From the NCBI GenBank assembly GCA_030684835.1, contig JAUXWZ010000162.1, positions 1 through 35,095 on the forward strand: a stretch of 35,095 nucleotides of DNA, written 5' to 3'. The stretch comes from Beijerinckiaceae bacterium (GTDB lineage Bacteria > Pseudomonadota > Alphaproteobacteria > Rhizobiales > Beijerinckiaceae). Shown in pieces: positions 23,724 through 31,285 of the stretch. The notes beneath the pieces were generated by a model. The model saw nothing but the letters and a program-made list of their open reading frames with translations, was not told the origin of the DNA and did not search any database. Each line of letters opens with the position of its first letter. The first letter of the stretch is position 1. Position numbers and translations under genes: made by a program.

Positions 23724-25397
23724 ATGTATCGTTATGACGAATTCGACGCGGGCTTCGTAGCCGACCGCGTCGCCGCATTCCGCGATCAGGTCGCGCGGCG
23801 GCTGGTCGGCGAGATGACAGAAGAGCAATTCCGCCCGCATCGCCTGATGAATGGGCTGTATCTCCAGCTGCACGCTTACATGCTGCGGGTCGCCATTCCC
23901 TACGGAACGCTAAACGCGCGCCAGATGCGCAAGCTTGCTCACATCGCGCGACGCTATGACAAGGGCTACGGGCATTTTACCACACGACAGAATCTTCAGT
24001 ACAACTGGCCGTCGTTGATCGATACGCCAGCCATTCTCGAGGAACTCGCCAGCGTCGAGATGCATGCGATACAGACGTCAGGAAATTGTATTCGCAATGT
24101 CACTGCGGATCATTTTGCGGGCGCTGCGGCTGACGAGCTTGAAGATCCTCGACCTTACGCTGAAATCCTGCGGCAGTGGTCGTCCATCCACCCCGAATTC
24201 ACCTTCCTGCCGCGCAAGTTTAAAATTGCCGTGACAGGCGCAGTGCGGGATCGCGCGGCGATACAGGTTCACGATATCGGGTACCAGATCGTCCAAAACG
24301 AAAAAGGCGTAACGGGCTTTGCCGTCTATGTCGGCGGTGGGCAAGGCCGAACTCCACTCATCGCGGTGAAAATCCGTGACTTCCTGCGCAAGGAAGATTT
24401 GCTCGCCTACACACAGGCGATTGTGCGTGTGTACAATCTGGAAGGGCGGCGCGACAACAAGTACAAGGCGCGGATAAAGATCCTGTTGCACGAGAAGGGA
24501 GCCGATTGGATGCGGGCGGCGGTGGAGACTGAGTTCGCCAACGCCAGCCGCGATTTCATCGAGCTTCCATCAAAAGAAATCGCACGTATCCAAGACTATT
24601 TCGCGCCACCGAAATTTCGAAAATTCGCGGGACCGTCGGAGAACTTTGAGTCACGGCGCGAGAGCGATCCAAAGTTCGCGGCTTTTGCGTCAACAAACGT
24701 TGATGCGCATCAGCAGCCCGGCTACGGCATTGTGACGATTTCGCTCAAACCAATTGGCGGCATTCCCGGCGACGCGAGCGCGGACCAGATGGACATCGTC
24801 GCCGATCTCGCAGAACGCTTTGGCCATGATGAAATTCGGGTGTCGCATGAGCAGAACCTCGTCCTGCCCCACGTGGCGCTGGACGACATTGTGACGGTCT
24901 TTGACGCTCTTGCCAAAAGCAACCTCGCAACCGCGAACGCAGGCCTCATCAGCGATATCATCGCCTGCCCCGGACTTGATTATTGCTCCCTCGCCACCGC
25001 ACGATCCATTCCTGTCGCGCAACGCATCTCCGAGCGCTTTGGAGAAGGGGCGCGCGCACGAGAGATTGGCGATTTGAAGATCAAGATTTCGGGATGCATT
25101 AACGCGTGCGGCCATCATCATGTCGCCCACATCGGCATTCTCGGGCTTGAGCGCAAGGGCGTCGAGACTTACCAGATCACGCTCGGCGGATCGGGCGACG
25201 AAACGTGTTCGCTTGGCACGCTCACCGGCCCTGGCTTCTCGTCAGAAGAAATTGTCGACGCGATCGAACGCATCGTGGACCGATATTTGCTCGTGCGTGA
25301 AGAGGCGAGCGAAGATTTCCTGACGGTCTACCGGCGCATAGGCATGGGGCCCTTTAAGGATGCTCTTTACCAAACCAACGTGGGCGCAGACATTTGA
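23724..25397 (+). CDS. cysI: Ferredoxin-type nitrite/sulfite reductase hemoprotein (CysI-like)
   Basis: A 557-residue siroheme and 4Fe-4S enzyme reducing sulfite to sulfide (or nitrite to ammonia) with six electrons. The start MYRYDEFDAG at 23724 has GGAG seven bases upstream; the longer frame from 23673 overlaps DUF2849 and is rejected. Cluster ligands are C415-PGLDY-C421 and C458-INA-C462 (C-x5-C and C-x3-C). The substrate and siroheme pocket is marked by YGHFTTRQNLQYNW and QTSGNCIRNV, and the second repeat by MDIVADLAERFGHDEIRVSHEQNLVLPHV. Context with DUF2849 and DUF934 points to assimilatory sulfite reduction. The family also contains nitrite reductases, and a NIT-ANTAR nitrate sensor lies 16 kb away. 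It is followed by a 4-base overlap with DUF934. Confidence 0.9.
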   Translation: MYRYDEFDAGFVADRVAAFRDQVARRLVGEMTEEQFRPHRLMNGLYLQLHAYMLRVAIPYGTLNARQMRKLAHIARRYDKGYGHFTTRQNLQYNWPSLIDTPAILEELASVEMHAIQTSGNCIRNVTADHFAGAAADELEDPRPYAEILRQWSSIHPEFTFLPRKFKIAVTGAVRDRAAIQVHDIGYQIVQNEKGVTGFAVYVGGGQGRTPLIAVKIRDFLRKEDLLAYTQAIVRVYNLEGRRDNKYKARIKILLHEKGADWMRAAVETEFANASRDFIELPSKEIARIQDYFAPPKFRKFAGPSENFESRRESDPKFAAFASTNVDAHQQPGYGIVTISLKPIGGIPGDASADQMDIVADLAERFGHDEIRVSHEQNLVLPHVALDDIVTVFDALAKSNLATANAGLISDIIACPGLDYCSLATARSIPVAQRISERFGEGARAREIGDLKIKISGCINACGHHHVAHIGILGLERKGVETYQITLGGSGDETCSLGTLTGPGFSSEEIVDAIERIVDRYLLVREEASEDFLTVYRRIGMGPFKDALYQTNVGADI

Positions 25398-25915
25398 ACC
25401 GGATGCTCAGCATGGCACTTTGGAAGAACGGCGCGTTTGCGCAAGACACCTGGCGGCACATCGCAGAGGGCGAGGACATTCCGCCGGCCGGTAATACGAT
25501 CGTTCCGCTTGAGTGGTGGATACAGGAACGTGATGCTTTCGACGGGTCGAACGCTCCGATCGGTGTTCGCATCGAGGCAGGAACACCGATTGAAGACTTC
25601 GCGCAGGACATACACCGCTTTTCGCTGATTGCGCTTTCGTTTCCAAAGTTCAACGACGGCCGCTCTTTCTCGACAGCTCGGTTGCTGCGTGAACGATACA
25701 GGTTCAGAGGCGAATTGCGTGCGGCTGGTGAGGTGCTGCTGGATCAAATCCAGATGATGGAGCGGTGCGGGTTCGACGCGATGGAGATCCGCGACCCAAC
25801 AACCGAACGCCTTTTGCGCGAGCGGGGAGCCCCGCGATCCACACGCTTCTATCAGCCGGGCGCGGGGCCGGAAGCGGCCGTGGACACGCGACCATGGGCG
25901 CGCCGCGCGCTCTGA
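25394..25915 (+). CDS. DUF934 family protein, sulfur assimilation cluster
   Basis: Up to 173 residues, cytoplasmic. The conserved DUF934 core is LSFPKFNDGRSFSTARLLRER followed by ELRAAGEVLLDQIQMMERCGFDAMEI. The frame begins with TTG at 25394, overlapping the reductase stop (TTGA); ATG at 25403 or 25412 would give slightly shorter proteins. DUF934 proteins accompany CysI and CysH in proteobacteria and are often named oxidoreductase-like, though no activity is established. No cysH or cysG follows in the window. The Pro/Arg-rich C-terminus after CGFDAMEIRDPT is variable in the family. Converges with the hypothetical gene at 25937. Confidence 0.85.
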   Translation: MNRMLSMALWKNGAFAQDTWRHIAEGEDIPPAGNTIVPLEWWIQERDAFDGSNAPIGVRIEAGTPIEDFAQDIHRFSLIALSFPKFNDGRSFSTARLLRERYRFRGELRAAGEVLLDQIQMMERCGFDAMEIRDPTTERLLRERGAPRSTRFYQPGAGPEAAVDTRPWARRAL

Positions 25916-25936
25916 GCCGGGCCAAGAGTCACTCGA

Positions 25937-26281
25937 TCAAGCCGCCTGCATGCATCGGTCATCGCGTTTAAAGCGCGACCTTCCCGGAGTGCGCGGACCG
26001 CCCGTGCGCGATCCGTCGATCATGACCTCGACGATCCAGCGCATCCCCTCGAGGATGGGCATGTCCGAACCCTCGATGATGCGCGCAAGACCGTCGATTT
26101 CCACGTCCGACGCCTCGTCACGAAAGCGGCGAACGAGAGTCGCGACATAGACCCCCGGTCGCATGTTGGATGCAGCCGCCAGAAGAGCGATACGGTCTCG
26201 GAAAGCTGGGCCCACAGAGAGCACTGCCGCCTCCGCCACCTTTTCGTGTGAGCACGTGCGGATGATTTCGCAACGTAACAT
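25937..26281 (-). CDS. Conserved-looking hypothetical protein
   Basis: A 114-residue soluble protein from the ATG at 26281, which has GGAG seven bases upstream. MLRCEIIRTCSHEKVAEAAVLSVGPAFRDRIALLAAASNM is helical, followed by RPGVYVATLVRRFRDEASD and a region DGLARIIEGSDMPILEGMRWIVEVMIDG. Then comes a basic tail GRSRFKRDDRC. The frame extends further upstream but lacks a ribosome binding site there. I do not recognise the family. The pattern of short helices and the absence of transmembrane or Cys motifs suggest a small regulatory or binding protein. It is the last gene before the GlcG/pcaB operon on the same strand but separated by 160 bases. Confidence 0.6.
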   Translation of the reverse strand: MLRCEIIRTCSHEKVAEAAVLSVGPAFRDRIALLAAASNMRPGVYVATLVRRFRDEASDVEIDGLARIIEGSDMPILEGMRWIVEVMIDGSRTGGPRTPGRSRFKRDDRCMQAA

Positions 26282-26442
26282 GGGAGTCTCCTGCTCTTGG
26301 CCACTCGTCATTATTCCGCACACCGGCGAGCGCTGATGTGCGAAATGACGCCTCTGGATTTGGGTCATACCCATTCAAGTTGGCGTTCTCATGACGAAAT
26401 GCGGTTAGAGCGCAGTAGCTCCAGTCACGCTTCAGCCTTGAT

Positions 26443-26874
26443 TCAGCCGCCGTCTGCTTGGTGACCTGCAGCCTTGATGCCGGCGACAGCGGCCGCCTCG
26501 TCGTTGTCCGACGTATCGCCGGAAATGCCGACAGCGCCGATGATGGCGTTGTTCGCGTCACGGATGAGGACGCCACCGCCCACCGGCAGGATGCCGCCGT
26601 CGACCAGATGCGCAACGCCCGCGAAGAAGTTGGGACGGTCCGCCGCCATTTTCTCGATCTTCTTCGATCCCGCGCCCCAGGCGACGGAACCATAGGCCTT
26701 GCCGAAAGCTACCTTCCAGCGCACCAGGCTTGTGCCGTCTTCAACGCCGCTAGCCTTTAGCGAGCCGCGCGCGTCCAGCACCACGACCCCTACCGGGTTG
26801 AACTTGTTGGCGCGCGCGTGGGCGAGCGCCTGATTCACGATGGTCTGCGCGTCGGCAAGTGTGAGTTCAGTCAT
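26443..26874 (-). CDS. GlcG/HbpS family heme-binding-like protein
   Basis: A 143-residue protein from the ATG at 26874 with GGAGAAG upstream. The fold is recognisable: MTELTLADAQTIVNQALAHARAN, then PVGVVVLDARGSLKASGVEDG, SVAWGAGSKKIEKMAADRP, GGILPVGGGVLIRD, and AIIGAVGISGDTSDNDEAAA. The VxGAVGISG block is the family signature. HbpS of Streptomyces binds haem and senses redox; GlcG is encoded near glycolate genes, and many members sit in catabolic operons with unknown role. No signal peptide. It starts two bases after the stop of the pcaB-like gene, so the two form one operon. Confidence 0.87.
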   Translation of the reverse strand: MTELTLADAQTIVNQALAHARANKFNPVGVVVLDARGSLKASGVEDGTSLVRWKVAFGKAYGSVAWGAGSKKIEKMAADRPNFFAGVAHLVDGGILPVGGGVLIRDANNAIIGAVGISGDTSDNDEAAAVAGIKAAGHQADGG

Positions 26875-26876
26875 TT

Positions 26877-28259
26877 TCACTTCTCCATTTTGAAGGTTGC
26901 AGTCTGGTTGCGCCACGCGGCCAGCGCGGCGTCAATGAACGTCGATGATGCGCCTAGCGCTTGTTGCGGGTCGAGGGCGACAGAAAGGTCAGCGGTGGTG
27001 AAATGCGCGCCTGCGACTGGGTCGCGGGCGAGCTCATCTGCCAGCGTGGTTTGATTAACAAGAACGCCGCGCGACGCTTGAGCGACAAGGGCGTGTGCGG
27101 CGTCGCGGCCCATCGCAGGCGCCAACGCCAAGGCGGCAATTTCGGCGAGGGGCAGCCCACGAAGCTGATCGAAGTTTGCACGCATGCGCGCCGGATCGAC
27201 GACCAGGCCCTCCAGCGTGTCCGCCATGTTGACGATCGCGCCTCCGGCAATCTTCACGAGTTCCGGCAAAGTCGACCATTCGGCCTGCCAGCCGCCCAGC
27301 GCGCGCTCATGTTCCTGTATGGCTCCCGACATTAATGTCGCGAGCAAGCCCGGGGCGCGCAGCCCGGCGCTGATCGTTGTCATACATCGAACGGGGTTTT
27401 GTTTGTGCGGCATGGCGGAGGAGACGCCCCTACCCTCTTCGGACGGCTCAGCGAGTTCGCCCACCTCCCATTGCGCCATCAACGAAATGTCGCGTGCCAT
27501 CTTGGACGCGCCAATGGTGGCGATTGTGAACGCTGCACTCAGATTCAAAAGATTGCCGCGCCTCGTATGCCACGGCGCGACGGCCCCGTTGGCGGGCGCG
27601 CCAAAACGCAATGGCAGCAAGCTGGCGAGGCGCGTCGAAACCGCCTCTCCCTTTTCGCCAAGCGAGCCCAGATTGCCTGACGCGCCGCCAAACTGGATGC
27701 GAAGCGCGTCCCGCGCGGCGTCACGCAGACGCGTGCGATCCTCGCAAGCGGCAAGAAGCCATTGCGCCGCTTTCTGGCCGAATGAGATTGGCGTCGCAGG
27801 TTGCAGTAATGTGCGGCCAAGCATGATCGTGTTGCGGTGCGTCTGCGCCAGACGGGCGGCCGCATTGGCGACACGCGCAATGTTCGCATCGATAAGCGCA
27901 ATTGCTTTATCGAGCTGAAGAACCAGCGCCGTGTCCATGGCGTCCTGGCTCGTGGCGCCGAAGTGGACGTATACCGCCGCGGGCGCGTCCCGGCCGCGAA
28001 CAGCGCCGATCAACAGTTTCACAAGCGGCATGGTGAGCGCGCCTGCGCGAGCTGCCTCGGCGGCGACATCTTCCGGGGTCACCTGTATTTGCGAGACGGC
28101 TTGCGTAATTGCTTGGGCGGCCGCGCTTGGGATGACGCCCTCAAGAGCTTGGGCTTGCGCGAGCGCAGCCTCAAACGCGAACACCCCAGTAATCAGCGCC
28201 TGATCGCTCATTTCCTTGGCGAGCGCCGGGCTTGTCGAAAAGGCATCGGTCAACGACAT
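26877..28259 (-). CDS. pcaB: 3-carboxy-cis,cis-muconate cycloisomerase-like lyase (fumarase/aspartase superfamily)
   Basis: A 460-residue enzyme of the fumarase/aspartase superfamily; PcaB cyclises 3-carboxymuconate in the protocatechuate branch of the beta-ketoadipate pathway. Signature blocks: VHFGATSQDAMDTAL (98-112), LGRTLLQPATPISFGQKAA (148-165), QFGGASGNLGSLGEKG, and the superfamily loop SSAMPHKQNPV (280-290). The pattern GATSQD, TLLQPATPISFG and GGASG is close to PcaB rather than adenylosuccinate lyase or argininosuccinate lyase. No other pca gene is present. It is followed at once by a GlcG-like gene. Substrate is therefore an inference; other carboxymuconate-like lyases share the pattern. 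Confidence 0.82.
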   Translation of the reverse strand: MSLTDAFSTSPALAKEMSDQALITGVFAFEAALAQAQALEGVIPSAAAQAITQAVSQIQVTPEDVAAEAARAGALTMPLVKLLIGAVRGRDAPAAVYVHFGATSQDAMDTALVLQLDKAIALIDANIARVANAAARLAQTHRNTIMLGRTLLQPATPISFGQKAAQWLLAACEDRTRLRDAARDALRIQFGGASGNLGSLGEKGEAVSTRLASLLPLRFGAPANGAVAPWHTRRGNLLNLSAAFTIATIGASKMARDISLMAQWEVGELAEPSEEGRGVSSAMPHKQNPVRCMTTISAGLRAPGLLATLMSGAIQEHERALGGWQAEWSTLPELVKIAGGAIVNMADTLEGLVVDPARMRANFDQLRGLPLAEIAALALAPAMGRDAAHALVAQASRGVLVNQTTLADELARDPVAGAHFTTADLSVALDPQQALGASSTFIDAALAAWRNQTATFKMEK

Positions 28260-28425
28260 CGTTACGGGCTCTCCCTAGCGGGGAGCACTAAGCGGGACGG
28301 GCCGGGGGGTCAATGGCGCGGCCCAGCCCTGGAAGGAACGATAACGGCATCAGCACGTTGACATATGCCAAGCACGCGCTCCGAAGTGGGGCCTTGCTAG
28401 GCACTTTTTCAATTGGAGACGCCGA

Positions 28426-28737
28426 ATGGACCGTCGAATTCTCTTGCGCTCATTGTTCGCCCTCGGTGGCGCTGCAACCGTGCTCGCAATCCCAAAGACC
28501 AGCCAAGCGGCCTCGCTTTTTGACGAACTCGATAAGGTGGACGTGAAGACACTCGTTCCAGACGCCGACTTTCCGGCTGAAGGTGCGGAAGACGCTCAAA
28601 TGCGCCAGCGCTGCACGTGGCGAGTTGACCGCTCCGGTCGCCGTGTACAGGTCTGCCGGCCTGCTCCCCGCCCGCGGGCGCGCCGCTGCACCTGGCGCGT
28701 GGACCGCTTCGGACGCCGCGTCCAGGTCTGCCGTTAA
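28426..28737 (+). CDS. Small exported protein with two 17-residue cysteine repeats
   Basis: A 103-residue protein preceded by GGAG. The N-terminus MDRRILLRSLFALGGAATVLA with AIPKTSQA resembles a Sec- or Tat-type signal peptide with cleavage near residue 29. An acidic spacer (ASLFDELDKVDVKTLVPDADFP) follows, then RCTWRVDRSGRRVQVCR (62-78), a Pro/Arg linker PAPRPRAR, and RCTWRVDRFGRRVQVCR (87-103). The protein ends exactly at the second repeat. Each unit has two Cys 14 apart, suited to a disulfide-closed beta hairpin. The basic face could bind nucleic acid, lipid or polyanion in the periplasm. I know no function. Followed by a strong terminator, so it is monocistronic. Confidence 0.78.
   Translation: MDRRILLRSLFALGGAATVLAIPKTSQAASLFDELDKVDVKTLVPDADFPAEGAEDAQMRQRCTWRVDRSGRRVQVCRPAPRPRARRCTWRVDRFGRRVQVCR
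28609..28734 (+). repeat. In-frame duplication of a 51-bp unit
   Basis: The units at 28609-28659 and 28684-28734 encode the same 17 residues except Ser to Phe at position 9. By codon comparison seven codons differ synonymously and only one differs in sense, so the peptide sequence is kept while the DNA has drifted. The linker is 24 bases. Confidence 0.85.
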
Positions 28738-28760
28738 CGAGAGGCAGTCTAGAACTCAGA

Positions 28761-28789
28761 AAAGCCCCGCCAAGCAGCGGGGCTTTTTT
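28761..28789 (+). terminator. Rho-independent terminator, probably bidirectional
   Basis: A perfect 10-bp stem AAAGCCCCGC / GCGGGGCTTT (28761-28770 with 28777-28786) with a 6-base loop is followed by T residues to 28789. On the minus strand it ends in TTT and lies ten bases after the convergent membrane protein gene, so it can serve both. Confidence 0.92.
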
Positions 28790-28798
28790 GGTTAGCGA

Positions 28799-29227
28799 CT
28801 ACCGAATCAGCCGACGCAAAAGCACATAACAAATTCCGGTGCCGAGCCCCCAGGCGCCGTTGATCAGTGGGCCATTGTACCAGACGCCACGAGGTCCCAT
28901 TGCGCCCCCCTTAATCAGTGGAATCACATACCAACTGAAGGCAGAGGGCAGAATAGCGCCGAAGAGAAACGCCACGACAAGAAAGGCGACGCCTCTGGGA
29001 AAACGGTCGGCGAGTAGCGCGAATAAAATCCCCCACATTCCGCCCCAGAAAGTCTGGTTGAGAATGGTCGGGACGGCGAACGGTGGAACCGGCGCCCAAT
29101 TGCTCCAAGGCATACGACCTACAATGAACCAACCGGCAAGCTGGTGGAAAAGAAGCACGCCCAGCGCCCCGGCGATAAAGCCGATCGCGATAGTGCGCAC
29201 CAGACTGTTTGATTTTGCGCGCGCCAT
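28799..29227 (-). CDS. Small multi-pass membrane protein of unknown function
   Basis: A 142-residue inner-membrane protein with a strong ribosome binding site (GGGGAGGG) upstream of the ATG. About four hydrophobic segments: IAIGFIAGALGVLLFHQLAG, FWGGMWGILFALLADRF, VAFLVVAFLFGAILPSAFSW and GAWGLGTGICYVLLRRLIR. Gly-rich helices with conserved-looking FHQ and PWSNWAPVPPFAVPT are seen in uncharacterised small proteins of alphaproteobacteria. I recognise no catalytic or transport motif. The gene is separated from glyoxalase I by 67 bases on the same strand. Confidence 0.7.
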   Translation of the reverse strand: MARAKSNSLVRTIAIGFIAGALGVLLFHQLAGWFIVGRMPWSNWAPVPPFAVPTILNQTFWGGMWGILFALLADRFPRGVAFLVVAFLFGAILPSAFSWYVIPLIKGGAMGPRGVWYNGPLINGAWGLGTGICYVLLRRLIR

Positions 29228-29294
29228 GAATAGCCCTCCCCTTTGACAGGACGACTAGCGCTGAGCGGGGCCCCTCTAGTCAAGCGACAACATC

Positions 29295-29735
29295 TCACCA
29301 GACGCCGATATTAGGCATCGATTTCCAAGGCTCCGCCGGCGGCAGGGCTTCGCCTTTTTGCAACAGCTCGATGGAAATGTTGTCGGGAGAACGAATAAAC
29401 GCCATCCGGCCTTCGCGCGGTGGACGGCTGATGACCACACCGCCGCTCATCAGCTTCTCGCAAGTCGCGTAGATATTATCGACCTCATAGGCGAGGTGGC
29501 CAAAGTTACGCCCCCCGGTATAGGTTTCAAGATCCCAATTGTAGGTCAACTCGACGAGAGGCGCGCGATTCTGCCGGGCGGCGTCTTCGTCCCCGGGAGC
29601 AGCCAGGAAGATAAGCGTGAACCGGCCCTGCTCGCTTTCGACCCGCCGCACTTCGACCAGCCCCAGCTTGTTGCAGTAGAAATCCAGCGATTGAGCCACG
29701 TCAGCGACCCGAACCATTGTATGAAGATAACGCAT
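29295..29735 (-). CDS. gloA: Lactoylglutathione lyase (glyoxalase I)
   Basis: A 146-residue VOC-fold enzyme that converts the hemithioacetal of methylglyoxal and glutathione into S-lactoylglutathione. Metal ligands match the family: His5 (RYLHTMVRV), Glu62 (LVELTYNW), His80 (FGHLAYEV) and Glu123 (SIELLQ). DFYCNKLGL and [11 protein letters not shown] are typical. The start at 29735 has AAAGGAGG closely upstream; the frame extends nine codons further without support. The Glu62 block with LTYNW is of the Ni-dependent, short bacterial type. The gene stands alone, divergent from the cation transporter gene. Confidence 0.94.
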   Translation of the reverse strand: MRYLHTMVRVADVAQSLDFYCNKLGLVEVRRVESEQGRFTLIFLAAPGDEDAARQNRAPLVELTYNWDLETYTGGRNFGHLAYEVDNIYATCEKLMSGGVVISRPPREGRMAFIRSPDNISIELLQKGEALPPAEPWKSMPNIGVW

Positions 29736-29802
29736 TTGAGCCTCCTTTGAGTCTGCACCCAAACTGTGGGTTTGACGGGAAAAGGCAAGCGGACAAACGA
29801 AA

Positions 29803-31185
29803 ATGGACGATCTTCAGAAACTGAAATCGAGGGCCGCCCTCGCTTCAATCCTCGCCAGCGCGGGCCTGACCGTAGGCAAGTTTGTCGCGGCCATCCTGTC
29901 CGGTTCGCTGGCCCTCATGTCGGAGGCTCTTCACGGACTGCTCGACGTTGGCGCGACGATGCTTACCTATTTTGCAATCCGCGCCGCAGACAAGCCTGCC
30001 GACGATGAACATCACTATGGCCACGCCAAGATTGAAGCCGTCGCCGCGCTCATCGAAACTGGCCTTTTGATCTTGCTGTCCCTTGCGGTCCTGTTTGAGG
30101 CAGGACGGCGCATTGCGACGAATCAGGCGCCCGAGGTCAACGCGACGTGGCTTACCTTCGGGGTATTGATTGTCTCGATCGTGGTCGATCTCGTGCGCTG
30201 GCGCTCGCTCGACCGGATCGCCAAGCAGACGAGAAGCGATGCGCTCGCCGCAGATGCGCTGCACTTTTCCAGCGATCTGGTCGCGTCGTCTTTGGTGCTC
30301 GCCGGTCTCATAGCAACTGTTTATGGATTTAAGGACGGCGATGCGCTCGCCGCTGTGGGCGTGTCAATCTTCGTTGGGATAGCTGGCTATCGGCTTGGGC
30401 GGCGGACAATCGATACACTCGTCGACAAGGCGCCTGATGGAGTCGCTGACGACATCAGGTCCATCGCGGAAAATGTCAGCGGCGTCGCGCGCGTTGAAGA
30501 GTTGCGGCTGAGGCGCGCCGGACCAGAGATTCTTGGCGAGATTTCCATCGCCGTGTCGCGCACGCTGGCGGGCGACCGCATCATGGCGATCAAAGCGGAT
30601 GTCGCCCGCGAGATTTCAGCCAAGCATCCAGACGCTGCATTGACGGTGACAGCAAACCTGCGGGTGCTGTCGGATGAAAGTGTGTTGCAACGTGTGCTGA
30701 TGGCGGCGGCGCGACGGCGGCTGCCAATCCACCACATCACCATTCAGGAAATTGACGGGGTGAAGTCAGTTGGCGTTGATCTCGAATTAGACGCGCGCAT
30801 GTCCCATGCGCAAGCGCACGACGTCGCCAGCGGACTTGAAGCAGCCATTCGCGACGAACTTGGACCCTCAATTGAGGTTGATACGCACATTGAGCCAATG
30901 GAAATTGAAGAGCTCGCCGGCCGGGACGCCGCGCGCGAAACTGCGGACGCAATCGCGACGGCTCTTGCGCGACTGGCGGCTGAAGATGGCAGGGTATCTG
31001 ACGTCCACGACGTTCGGGTGCGAGAAACCGCCAGCGGCCTCGTGGTGAATTACCACTGCACGGTGGATGGGTCGCGCAGCGTGGCTGAGGTCCATATGGA
31101 CGTGGACCGGATCGACCGCCGCCTGCAACATGAGATGACCGGGCTCGCTCGCGTGATTGGGCATGCCGAGCCGCAGCGAGGCTGA
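29803..31185 (+). CDS. Cation diffusion facilitator with extended repeated C-terminal domain
   Basis: A 460-residue inner-membrane divalent-metal/proton antiporter; usual CDF length is about 300. The transmembrane domain has six helices in residues 10-210. Metal site residues H44-x3-D48 (ALHGLLD) in helix 2 and H154-x3-D158 (HFSSD) in helix 5 match the HxxxD/HxxxD pattern of Zn or Cd transporters, and HHYGHAK (70-76) follows helix 2. Residues 220-290 form a normal cytoplasmic domain ([27 protein letters not shown]). Then about 170 extra residues hold what look like two further copies of this ferredoxin-like unit (around 300-370 and 390-455), e.g. [17 protein letters not shown] and [15 protein letters not shown]. 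It is followed 100 bases later by the acyltransferase gene. Metal preference not determined. Confidence 0.88.
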   Translation: MDDLQKLKSRAALASILASAGLTVGKFVAAILSGSLALMSEALHGLLDVGATMLTYFAIRAADKPADDEHHYGHAKIEAVAALIETGLLILLSLAVLFEAGRRIATNQAPEVNATWLTFGVLIVSIVVDLVRWRSLDRIAKQTRSDALAADALHFSSDLVASSLVLAGLIATVYGFKDGDALAAVGVSIFVGIAGYRLGRRTIDTLVDKAPDGVADDIRSIAENVSGVARVEELRLRRAGPEILGEISIAVSRTLAGDRIMAIKADVAREISAKHPDAALTVTANLRVLSDESVLQRVLMAAARRRLPIHHITIQEIDGVKSVGVDLELDARMSHAQAHDVASGLEAAIRDELGPSIEVDTHIEPMEIEELAGRDAARETADAIATALARLAAEDGRVSDVHDVRVRETASGLVVNYHCTVDGSRSVAEVHMDVDRIDRRLQHEMTGLARVIGHAEPQRG

Positions 31186-31249
31186 CCTCGCCTTTCGTGC
31201 GCTGGCTGGACATAGAAAACGGGCCTTGACGGCCCCCTGCAGCGATGTT

Positions 31250-31269
31250 AGTGAACGCTCACTTATACT
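31250..31269 (+). promoter_or_regulatory. Operator-like palindrome and -10 box before the acyltransferase gene
   Basis: AGTGA-ACGC-TCACT (31250-31263) is a perfect 5-bp dyad with the look of TetR-family operators, and the -10-like TATACT (31264-31269) abuts it. A TTGACG (31226-31231) lies upstream with 17 bases to TAGTGA, so an alternative promoter would also overlap the dyad. The ATG is at 31286. The TetR gene at the end of this transcript is the obvious candidate regulator. Confidence 0.6.
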
Positions 31270-31285
31270 GCGAGGGGCTCCGAGA

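Noticed and set aside
29253-29281. Inverted repeat GACTAG...CTAGTC between glyoxalase I and the membrane protein gene
   Set aside because: Six-base arms with a 17-base GC-rich interior and no T tract; may be chance, not listed as a feature.
31157-31285. N-terminal extension of the acyltransferase (from 31157)
   Set aside because: It overlaps the end of the CDF gene and crosses the -10 and palindrome; the residues have no similarity to the MFS start FADLMTSRRF.
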